This document shows positions 11,201 to 22,300 of a stretch of DNA of 64,000 bases, piece after piece. How positions within the stretch are numbered: the stretch's first letter is position 1; every line of letters starts with the position of its first letter. Under the pieces are notes generated by a model that had not been told where the DNA came from, searched no databases, and worked only from the letters and a program-made list of their open reading frames with translations. This DNA comes from Dugong dugon. Taxonomy: Eukaryota > Chordata > Mammalia > Sirenia > Dugongidae. The translations under genes and the position numbers were made by a program. The stretch lies in contig CM057462.1 in the NCBI GenBank assembly GCA_030035585.1, positions 69,226,734-69,290,733 on the forward strand. Direction: 5' to 3'.

Positions 11201-13284
11201 ATCCTTACTCAACCTTGGGTTCCCTATCACCAGCTTCCTTGTCCCCTTTTGCCTCCCTGGACTGCAGTACCTCATTAGTCGCATTTGGTTTTATGGGGCT
11301 GTCCACTTCCAGGCTGAACGGTGAACCTCGGAGATGACTTCACCACTGAACTAAAACGGTGTCTGGGGACCATACTCTCGAGGTTTCTCCAGTCTCCTTT
11401 AGGCCAGTAAATCTGGTCTTTTTTTTCTGGGTTAGAATTATGCTCTACATCCTTCTCCAGCTCTGTCTAGAACCCTCTGTTGTGATCCTGGTCAGAGCAG
11501 TCAGTGGTGGTAGCCAGGTACCACCTAGCTGTACTGGACTCAGTCCGGCGGAGGCCTTGGTAGCTGTGGTCCATTAGTCCTTCGGACTGAACCTTCTCTT
11601 TTGCCCCCAGCTCTGCCTAAGCCTCCGATTGACCTTGTGGTGACAGAGACAACTGCCACCAGTGTCACCCTGACCTGGGACTCTGGGAACTCGGAGCCTG
11701 TGTCCTACTATGGCATCCAATATCGTGCAGCGGGCACAGAGGGCCCCTTCCAGGAGGTGGACGGTGTGGCCACCACTCGCTACAGCATTGGCGGCCTCAG
11801 CCCTTTCTCAGAATATGCCTTCCACGTGCTGGCGGTGAACAGCATTGGACGAGGACCACCCAGTGAGGCCGTGCGAGCCCGCACGGGTGAGCAGGCGCCC
11901 TCCAGCCCGCCACGCCGTGTGCAGGCACGCATGCTGAGCGCCAGCACTATGCTGGTGCAGTGGGAGCCGCCTGAGGAGCCCAACGGCCTGGTGCGGGGAT
12001 ACCGCGTCTACTATACCCCAGACTCCCGCCGCCCGCTGAGCGCCTGGCACAAGCACAACACAGATGCAGGGCTTCTCACCACAGTGGGCAGCTTGCTGCC
12101 CGGCATCACCTACAGCCTGCGTGTGCTCGCCTTCACCGCCGTGGGCGATGGCCCACCCAGCCCCACCATCCAAGTCAAGACACAGCAGGGAGGTGAGTGC
12201 ATAGGAGCATGAGTGTGGTGCACAGCCCAGGGCGGAGCCAGGGCTGTCCTCCTGCCCCAGCCTTTTAGGGTTGGCGCTCTGGGAAGATGAGGGCCCCAAA
12301 TCAGTGGGTGCATTGTCACTGGGATGCAGGGCAAGGGTGTGAGGGTGAGGATCTACCCTCCCCTGCTCCTTTTCTCTGGGTGCCCCTGCCCTCAAGGGGA
12401 ATTGGTGAGACTGATGATGCCTGGGATGGGGGTGTTGCAGTGCCTGCCCAGCCAGCGGACTTCCAGGCTGAGGCGGAGTCAGACACCAGGATCCAGCTGT
12501 CGTGGCTGCTGCCCCCTCAGGAGCGGATCATCAAGTACGAGCTGGTGTACTGGGCAGCAGAGGACGAAGACCAGCAGGTGAGCGCCAAGGCGGGGAGAAG
12601 GGAGGTGGAGGAAGGGTCCTCTTGGTCTCTAAGGTCTGTGATGGGCTCACCCAGGCAGGTGAAGCCCCTGGGGTTTCTCCTTGGGGCTTTGTGGCTCATG
12701 AGTGCCATGTGGCTCGGGTGGCCTGTATGTTTTTATAGTCTTTGTCACCTTGTGCTGGTGACAAAGTCCTTAGGTCTATTCTTGGGTCTTATAAGCTGTT
12801 TGGCTTAATGGCACCACAGAGCCCTAAAGTTTCTCCTTGGGCCCGTATAGCCCATGTGGTCTTTGAGGTTCCTGTGGTGTGGGCAGGGCCCTGAGTTCCT
12901 GGTGTGGTTGTCGTGGCCCATGTGGTCCCCATGGTAACCATGTGGTGTGGTCAGAGCCCTGGAGTCAGTCCCAGGACCATGGTGGGTCCAGAGGGGTCAG
13001 AGTGCAGTCCATGTTGGGGAATGACCTCTAAGTGACTTTCGAGGTCAAAGTAGTGAGTGAGTGCTCCCTGCTCTTCCAGCACAAGGTGACCTTCGACCCC
13101 ACCTCCTCCTACACTCTAGAGGACCTGAAGCCCGACACACTGTACTGCTTCCAGTTGGCTGCTCGCTCAGATATGGGGGTGGGCGTCTTCACCCCCACCA
13201 TTGAGGCCCGCACGGCACAGTCCAGTAAGTGTCTCCTGAGGCCACTGCCTGTTACAGCTGGGATAGGGCACACGGGTGCACGTG

Positions 13285-13327
<43 letters not shown>

Positions 13328-16300
13328 CCCCCATCGACCAGGCGGGTGGTCAGGTCTGCTGGGCCCTAGACTGGACTCTGGTCTAGGCCCTGGGTCTGGA
13401 CCCGGAGAGAGGGACAGGTAAGTGCCCTCCAGTCTGTCCAGGCGGCTGCTGCCCTAACTACTCCTTGCTATCTACCCAGCCTCCCACCCCTCCCTCCCAC
13501 CCATGCCCCCCACACCCGTTCAGGTAAGTTCTGTGTCTGCGACTCACTCCCATTCCTCCATCTCCCTGTGGCTGGGCCGGGCCATCCTCAGCAATGGGAC
13601 CACATCACTTGCCACACCCCAGACCTGCTTTGGCAGTTGTCTTCCCTCCCCATCACCCGTGTTCCCTACTTCATACCCCCACCGCGAGGATTATGTGTAA
13701 GCCACGTAACTGTACTGAGCAGATTACACACGGGCCCAAGTCTGAGAATGTGTGCCCACAGGCCTGTGCATGGCCATGATGCCACATGTGTGACTGTCTG
13801 TAAGGCTGTTTGGATGACAGCTCTATGGTGTTGTGTGTTACTGTATTCCCACCTGTGTGAGACCCTGATGCCGTGACTGTGTGTGTGGACTGCCTGTGCA
13901 ACTGTGTGTGGCAATATCTGACCACCTGCCTGCCAGCAGCACCTGTATGTGTGAGGCAGTGAGTCTGCGACCGTGGGTGATGATGTCTGTAAGACAGCCC
14001 CCAGGACAGTGGCTCGGTGAATGTGTCTGCGAGTGACCCTGTGGCCTGACCACACCACCATGTCTGGGTCTCTGTAGCTGTCCACAGGAGTGGCTGTGGG
14101 GGTGTGGGTGTTATTCTTCGACTGTGGGTGAGACTGAGATCACAGGCAGTAGCTGGGAGACCTGCTTGTGACCGCACAACCATACTGGGCCACTGTCTGT
14201 GAGGCCTGTGTGATAAGGTGGGTGTGACTGTGGCTGTAGCTGTGTGTGACAGTGTGCAATCAGGTGACTGAGACAGCGCCTGCATGACCATAAACACAGC
14301 AATGTCTGTGAAGTCCTCCGTATGACACTGAACTGTGTGTGAATGTGCTATGATGTCACAAGGCTGTGGGCACCCCTCTGTTCACTCGTTCATTTTACAA
14401 GTACCCACTGCTCTCCTCCTGGGAACCAGGCATCTTGCACAGTATAAGGCCAGCAGCATGAACGGACGATATGGCTGCTGCTCACGGGGATGCTGCAGTC
14501 CAGTGGGACAGACAGACCTTAAACACAATTACCTGCGTGTAAGGTGCTGGGAGGGCAGTCCTTGGGTGGTACAGTTGATTAAGCACTTGATTACTAGCCA
14601 AAAGGTTGATAGTTTGAACCCATCCAGAGGTGTCTAAGAAGAAAGGCCTATGGATCTGCTTCTGAGAGGCCACACCCTTGAAAACCCTGTGGCACACAGT
14701 TCTACTCTGACACACATGGGGTCACCATGAGTCGGAGTCGACAGCAACAGGTTTGGTTTTTATTTATTTATTTTTATTGTACTTCAGGTGAAGGCTTACA
14801 GAACAAATAGTTTCTCATGAAACAGTAGTACACATGTTGTTTTATGACACTGGTTAACAACCCCACAACATATCAACCCTCTAACTTCTCAACCTTTTTT
14901 TTTTTTTTGGTGAAAATACACATAGCCAAAGATATACCATTTCAAAAGTTTCTACATGCACAGTTCAGTGACATTGACTACGCTCTTCCAATTGTGCTGT
15001 TATTCTCACTTAAGATGAAGGCTTACAGAACAAAATAGTTTCTCATTTAACAGTTACTACACATGTTGCCCTGTGACAATGGTTAACAATCTCACAACAT
15101 ATCAACAATATCCTTACTCAACTTTGGGTTCCCTATCACCAGCTTCCTTGTCCCCTTCTGTCTTCTGGCCCTTGTCAGTGGACTCCTGTACCTCGTTAGT
15201 CTGATTTGGTTTTACAGGGCTGTCCACTCCCAGGCTGAACGGTGAACCTCGGAGGTAACTTCACTGAGCTAAAAGGGTGTCTGGGGGCCATACTCTCGAG
15301 GTTTCTCCAGTCTCCTTTAGGCCAGTAAATCTGGTCTTTGTTTTTTTTGTGAGTTAGAATTATGCTCTACATCCTTCTCCAGCTCTGTCCAGAACCCTCT
15401 GTTGTGATCCTGGTCAGAGCAGTCCGTGGTGGTAGCCGGGCACCATCTAGCTGTACTAAACTCAGTCCGGTGGAGGCCTTGGTAGCTGTGGACAATTAGT
15501 CCTTCGGACTAATCTTTTCCTTGTACCCTGTTCTCTTTATTCTCCCTTGCTCCCGAAGGGATGAGACCAGTGGACTATCTTAGATGGCCGCTCACAGGCT
15601 TTTAAGACCCCAGACACTACTCACCAAGGTAGAATGTAGAGCATTGTCTTTATAAGCTGTGTCATGCCAGTTGAGCTAGATGTTCCCAGAGACCATGGTC
15701 CCCACAGCCCTCCGCCCAGCAATTCAGTCCCACAGGGAGTTTCGATGTGTCTATGGGACTTCCATGACCTTTACTTGTACAGGTTGTGCTAGTTTCCCCT
15801 GTATTGTGTACTGTCTCACCCTTCACCCAAGATACCACTTATCTATTGCCTATTTAATATTCCCCCCCCACCCCTCCCATCCCTGGTAACCAACAAAGAT
15901 TATTACATTTTGTGTGTGAGCTTTTTCATGGGTTTTTACAATAGAGGTCTCATACAGTATTTGTCCTTTTGTGATTGACTTATTTCACTCAGCAGAATGT
16001 CCTCCAGTTTCGTCCGTGTTAGGAGATGGTTCACAGATTCATTGTTCTTCCTCGTTGCATAGTACTCCATTGTGTGTATGTACCATAGTTTGTTTATCCA
16101 TTCATCTGTTGATGGGCATCTAGGTTGTTTCCATCGTTTTGCTATTGTGAACAATGCTGCCATGAACATAGGTGTGCATATGTCTATTCGAGTGACGACT
16201 CTTATTTCTCTAGGATATATTCCTAGGAGTGGAATTGCTGGATCGAATGGTATGTCTATTTCCAGCTTTCTGAGGAAGCGCCATATCATTTTCCAAAATG

Positions 16301-19300
16301 GTTGTATCATTTTGCATTCCCACCAGCAGTGCATAAGTGTTCCGATCTCCCCGCAGCCCCTCCAACATTTGTTATTTCCAGTGTTTTTGATTCGTACCAG
16401 TAATGCCAGGGTGAGATGGTATCTCATTGTGGTTTTAATTTGCATTTTTCTAATGGCTAGTGATCGCGAGCATTTTCTCATGTGTCTTTTGGCCATTTGA
16501 ATGTCTTCTTTGGTGAAGTGTCTTTTCATTTCCTTTGCCCATTTTTTAATAGGATTATTTGTCTTTTTGTTGTAGAGGTGTTGGATTTTCTTGTAGATTA
16601 TGGAGATTAGACCTTTGTCTGACTTGGACTGTCCAAAAATTTTTTCTCAGTCTGGAGGTTCTCTTTTCACTCTTTTGGTGAAGTCTTTTGAAGAGCATAG
16701 GTGTTTGATTTTTAGAAGATCCCAGTTATCTAGCTTATCTATTGGGGTTTGTGCGTTGATGGTTAGGTTTGTATCCTGTTAATGCCACGTATTAAGGCCT
16801 GAAGTGTTGGTCCTATTTTTTCTTTTATGAACTTTATGGTTTTAGGCTTTATATTCAGGTCTTTGATCCATTTTGAAGTAGTTTTTGTATATGGTGTGAG
16901 GTATGGGTCCTGTTTCATTTTTTTGCAGATGGATATCCAGTTTTGCCAGCACCATTTGTTAAAAAGACTGTCTTTTCCCCCTTTGATGGACTTTGGGCCC
17001 TTGTCGAAGATCAGGTGACCGTAGGTGGATGGATTTACATCTGGGTTCTCAATTCTGTTCCATTGGTCAATGTATCTGTCATTGTCCCAGTACCAGGTTG
17101 CAGGTTTGGTTTTTAAAGAGCTATGAAGGAGACAGGCAGGTTGGTGAGACAAGCAGGGAACCTCACCTGGCCTGAGGGGTCAAGGAGGGCTTCCTGGGGA
17201 AAGGTGATGCTTCCACCGAGGCCTGAAGAAGGGTAGCGCTGGCTGAACAGGAGTAGGACGCGCAGGGACCTCAAGCAGGGGTTCAGTGTGGCCAGAGCAG
17301 CCTCCAGAGTTGCATCAGCCAGGGCCTTCTGGGCAGAGGCTGTGCAGGAGGGATGTCTCCAGCTGCTCTTTAGAGAATGTGTGGAGCAGCCTGAAAGGAA
17401 GCTGGGAGACCAGTTAGGAGGTCTTGCATCAGTCTGTGCAGAAGATGGTGCTCAGATGAGTGTGGTGGGGGGTGGGGGGGTGGTTTGAGAACTGTTGGAG
17501 ACGTCAGCTGGACAACACTTGGTGATGGCTGGGGTCCAGGGGCAGAGGGAGAGGGAAGCGTCAGGATGAATCCCGTGTTTCTGTGTATAGATCTGGGAGG
17601 AGAGTGGTGCCCTTCCCCAGTGTAGGAAAATAGGGCAGAAGCAGGTGTGAAGGACGTACCTGGGTTTGGACACACAAGTTCAAGGTGCCATCCACATGGT
17701 GATGCCTTGGAGGCTGCTAAGTACCATGGCCTGGGCTGGAGGCAGAGGGAGTGGGGGGCCCTGAGAAGGAGGACTGGAGATAGAGGAAATCCAGGAGAGG
17801 GGAGCATCTTGGAGGTTGGAAGTAGAGTTCAGATCCTGCTGGCCGAGTGGTGTCAGAGTAGAGGAACGCAGGAGTATGCATTGGATTTAGTGGTGTGGAG
17901 GAGTGACTTGGACAAGTGTTTTGGTGGTATGATAGGGACTGAAGCTAGAGTGGTGCTTTACGAGGTGAGTTTGGGAGGTGAGGAAGTAGAGATGGAAAAA
18001 TCAGACATTTTCAAGAAGTTTAGCTGTCGGGGCTGGGGGCCTATGAGTCTGAGGGTAGGATTTTTCTTTTAAGATGGGAAAATCTTGAGCATATTTAGAT
18101 GCCGTTGGGAAAGAGTCAGTAGAGAGGGGAAAGTAGAAATATGGAAAAGAGAAGGATAACTGGCAGAGCCTGGGCCGAGGGTGCGGAGCTCAGCCTTGGG
18201 CAGGAGGGTCACGCCTCTCCATCCTCATGGGAGGGAAGGAGAGAATGGGTGCAAACGCAGGTAGGTTGGTGGGTTTGGTAGCAAGAAATGAAGGGAGTTG
18301 CTGTTGGTTTTTCTCTGCAAAACAGGAGACAGGGTCATGTGCTGAGAGGAAAAGAGGCGAAGGGAGCTGGAGGTTTGAAGAGCTTGGAGAAGGTTCCAAG
18401 TATGCTATTGTGCAGAGGGGGAGAGTGAGCTGGGCAGAGAACAGAGACAGGCAGCACAGAGTGCCCCGACTGAGGCTCTTGGCGATGTGTTCATAGGACA
18501 CCCACTTCCCCGGGAGGCAACTTTTCTTCTAGCTGCCCCGTGCTGCCTTGGAGAGGGAGGAGACTTGGATTCATTCAGGGTTTGGTGTGTGCCAGGCAGG
18601 AACAGGGAAAGATAAAGAGGTGAGGGAGTTTGGGATATTGGTAAAATAGTGGTGAGGTGAGGGACCTTGGAGTATCAGCTGAATATTGAGGGTGGTAAGG
18701 ACAGCGGGGTTGGAGGACGGAGGTTCTGATGGGTGAGAGTGGGTGCAGTGTCTTGAGCAGCTGAACTGGGGCTAGAGATGAGGGTCTTTGAGGGAATGTT
18801 GAAGACTACAATGTTGGAGGCAGCCGTTCCCAGCAGTGGTAGTGTCAAGAGTATGACCAGTGGGTGCAGTGGAGAAGGAAGTCGTGGAGATGAGAGGCTG
18901 GGCCCAGTGAGTTGAGGGGGTTGCTTAAGTCACCTGGGCAGGGGGCGTTGGCAGAACTGGTGATGGAGAGGAAGCCCATGCATTGGCAGCAGAGTCCTCA
19001 GTGGGAATAGGATCTGAAACTGTCAGTGGGGAACTGAGAGGGCACAGACCTTGCCTCCTAACCCGCAAGGTACCTGCAGAGTGACAGTACCTCTGTTGGG
19101 CACTTTTTCTCCAAACCATGGAGACTTTCTCTGCTAGGCAGCTTGATGGGTTTGGTTATGCAAATTTGAGTATAAGCACAGGCCCCAGGAACCGTAGGCC
19201 TCCTTCGGGTCCAGCCACTGGCCTCTGGTTACCTGTGGCCCATGCACAGTCACCCTGTCTAGGCAGGCACAGGCCAAGGCAGCCTCACACCAGAAGAGCT

Positions 19301-22300
19301 ATTGGGTCCACCTGTCCTCAGAAGAGAGGCGCTGTGGGCACAGCAGGTGCCAGGAGCTTCCTCGTATGTGGTCATGTGTGTGACCCAGGGGTAAGGGGTG
19401 GGATGGGATGGCCACATGCTTGTTTGCATCCAGTACTGTGTATGTTTTGTGCAAGACAGCATACGTGTGGGAGAGACTTCGTGTGTGCATGAGAGACGCT
19501 GTGTTAGAGCACCATATGTGTGAGAGATGGCATATGTGCATGTGGGAGACCCCATGTGTGGGTGTGTGTGTGTGTGGAGACCCTGTGGTTCGGAGGGAGT
19601 TGGGCTGTCTCCACATCGGTGGAGACAGCCTGCCCAGAGGGGCCCTGGGATGGCCATTGCAGTACTCGGGGAGTAGCCTGCCTGGGTGAGTCTCCAGCCC
19701 ACTGTGACTCAGTTGCTGTGCCTGTGATCCCCACCCTCCATCTGCCTGCTTCCTCCCATTTGTCTTCCCCAGCCCCCTCCGCCCCTCCCCAGAAGGTGAC
19801 CTGTGTGAGCGCGGGCTCTACCACGGTTCGGGTAAGTTGGGTCCCGCCGCCAGCCGACAGTCGCAACGGCGTTATCACCCAGTACTCCGTGGCCTACGAG
19901 GCGGTGGACGGCGAGGACCGCGGGAGGCATGTGGTGGATGGCATCAGCCGTGAGCACTCCAGCTGGGACCTGGTGGGCCTGGAGAAGTGGACGGAGTACC
20001 GGGTGTGGGTGCGGGCACACACAGACGTGGGCCCCGGCCCCGAAAGCACCCCGGTGCTGGTGCGCACCGACGAGGATGGTAGGCGGCACCACAGGAGGGG
20101 CAGGGGAGGGCGGCACCCAGCCTCGGCCACCACCCACTTCCCACCCTAGGGCCTTTGCCTCTCCACATACCCAGACAGACTCATCTTTCTGGTGCAGGCT
20201 TAACTGCTCAAACTGGGGAGGTATGGCTTATGGGACAATCTCTGCTTAAATCCCAGCTCTTGAGCTATCTCCAGGGGAGCTGGAGCCTTCCAAGGCTAGG
20301 GAGGGATAAGCAGCCCACCTAAGAATTAAGAGGTCAAGCTTGGAAAACTGGTGCAAGAGACACTCTGAAACGAGCACCTTGGTTAGGCATTGGCGTGATA
20401 TGGGGACCCAGGAGGAGACAGGATAGGTTGTGCTGACTTTCAGGTGGTCAGAGGCCTGGTGTTCCATCTCCACCTGTTCCCCCACCTCTGCCCTCCCACT
20501 AGGGAGGTAGCCTGGGCCAGGGGCTTGGCGGGGCCAGTGCTGGGCTCTTCCCTGTGGCAGGCAGAGGGAGCCCACCAATTCTTCACCAGGGACAGTCTAA
20601 GGAAACTACGTCCAGTACTTTCCTGGGGGGAGGGGAACCGAGGCAAGGCCCTGGAGTTTGCTGTGCCCACCCAAGCCAGCATCGATACCACTAGGCCTGA
20701 CTTCCTTGTCTACCTGGCCCCCAGTGCCCAGCGGGCCACCGCGGAAGGTGGAAGTGGAGCCGCTGAACTCCACCGCTGTGCGAGTCTCCTGGAAGCTGCC
20801 CGTCCCTAGCAAGCAGCACGGCCAGATCCGAGGCTACCAGGTCACCTACGTGCGGCTAGAGAATGGCGAGCCCCGCGGCCAACCTGTTATCCAGGACGTC
20901 ATGCTGGCCGAGGCCCAGGTGTGTCATCGGAGAGTGGTGGGACAGAAGGGAGGCTGTCGGGAAGAGTGGGCAGACACCAGCGGGCACCATCTTCTCTTTA
21001 GAGCCTAGATTGGCTCCACCTCCCGTGCCTGCCCTCAGAGGCATTTATGGCTGCCTTTCTTTCGTCATGACACCAGAGAGGCTTCACTGCGTCAGGCTGG
21101 GAGGCACTGAGGTCAGGAGGTTAGGGCCAGGTTCCAGGAGAATCCCCCTTCTGCCTTGGGTGTGCCCGAGCTGTGCCAGCCTAGGCCCTGGCAGCCACAT
21201 CTGCCCTGGTGACAAGCCCCAGCCTGTGTCATCTCTGTGGCTCAGCCACCAGCAGAGCAGTGAGATCTGTTCCTTCAGACCCAGACCTCATTGCCACCCC
21301 CTGCCTAGGCTTGAAGCCCCTGCCCCATGTCCCCCTTTGTGGTTTGCAGGAAGCACATTCACTGTCACAGGGAGGTCGGCTTTTGAGACATACCGTCCTG
21401 CTGGAAAGCTCTGGGCTGGGCATCCCTCCCCGCCTAGTGAGAGGGCAGGAAAGCACTCCTGGGCTGTCTGCTTGCTCTCCGTGGCCATTGGCCATTGCAG
21501 AGCTCAGCAAATGGCCAAGCTCGGGTACTGCTCTGTCCTGGCCCCAGAGAGGATGGCTCAGCCCTGATGTTTACTGTCAAGGGCTGGGCCTGCAAGCCAG
21601 CCTCACACTTCCCTCTATGCTTCTGTCCTCCCAGGATGGTAATATTGCTCATGAGGTTAGGCTATTCTGTTCACTGGTTTGCTATTCTGGTGAAGAACCT
21701 CGGGTGTTGAGAGGTTATGTGAGTTGTCCAGAATCACCCACAAGTGAGTGAGTGGCTAAGCTTGGATGAGAAGTCTCTGGACTCCTGGGAAAGGGTTGTA
21801 ATTTCATGAATCCCCTTGCAAAATACTCTGCTGAAGAATCATTACACCTGCTGAGATCTACGCTCAAGGTCCCCCCATCCAGAATCATGGCCTCGGGGGC
21901 ATCCTCAGGGGCCAGCGCTGAGCCAGCCCCGGGGAGGAGCCCAAGCTCCCTCCAGAACCCGCATACCTTCCCCTTCCAGCTTTTCACCCCTACCTGTACT
22001 GGGCAGAGGTACAAATATATACCCAGTGTTCTGTGTGCTATGCTTAGGGGTGCACATACCCACATAGACAGGCAAACAGGCCTTCATGCCTCTGGCTGGC
22101 TTCAGCCCTCAGAAGCAAAATTCCTTTCTGCCCAGCGGGTGCCCTTTTCCTCCTCTTGGCCTGCCCAACACTGAGAGGACAAGGGGGCGGAGGAGGTGGG
22201 TGTGCGGACTCTCCTGCATTCCTGGGGCAGGTTAAGGGCTCCTCATGGAGCCTCAGCAGACACACCCACCCAGAAACATCCTGGCAATGGGCTCCCTCAA

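Larger units (their letters stand above)
8231..11610 (+). other. Intron between the Ig3 and FN1 exons
   Basis: This 3.4-kb intron is largely built of repeats. In order it holds an AfroSINE split by an L1, a MIR, an L2 interrupted by an AfroSINE, about 550 bp without a recognised element (10270-10820), and an L1 3' end. The last L1 abuts the acceptor of the next exon within 25 nt. Confidence 0.9.
13225..19772 (+). other. 6.5-kb intron between the FN3 and FN4 domains
   Basis: It contains a (CA)n tract, a possible 44-nt pseudo-exon (13480-13523), a degenerate TGTG-rich minisatellite region (13700-14350), an AfroSINE carrying a 2.3-kb L1 in its tail, and a long purine-rich stretch (17120-19100) that looks like the unnamed old repeat family. 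A TG-rich array follows at 19370-19580. Confidence 0.85.

Noticed and set aside
13341-13417. 77-nt segment with 'atcgaccag' acceptor and ACAG|gtaagt donor
   Set aside because: The acceptor tract is short, the length is not a multiple of three and the peptide has no LAR similarity. It is weaker than the 44-nt candidate next to it.
13671-14297. 208-codon open frame on the - strand
   Set aside because: It runs through a TGTG-rich degenerate repeat, has histidine/threonine-rich periodic content and no recognisable domain.
15936-16529. 197-codon - strand frame as a host gene
   Set aside because: It is the C-terminal part of L1 ORF2, flanked by L1 3'UTR and a target-site duplication.
20863-21567. 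234-codon open frame on the + strand
   Set aside because: It starts inside the FN5 exon in the wrong frame and continues into the intron. No similarity to any protein is visible.
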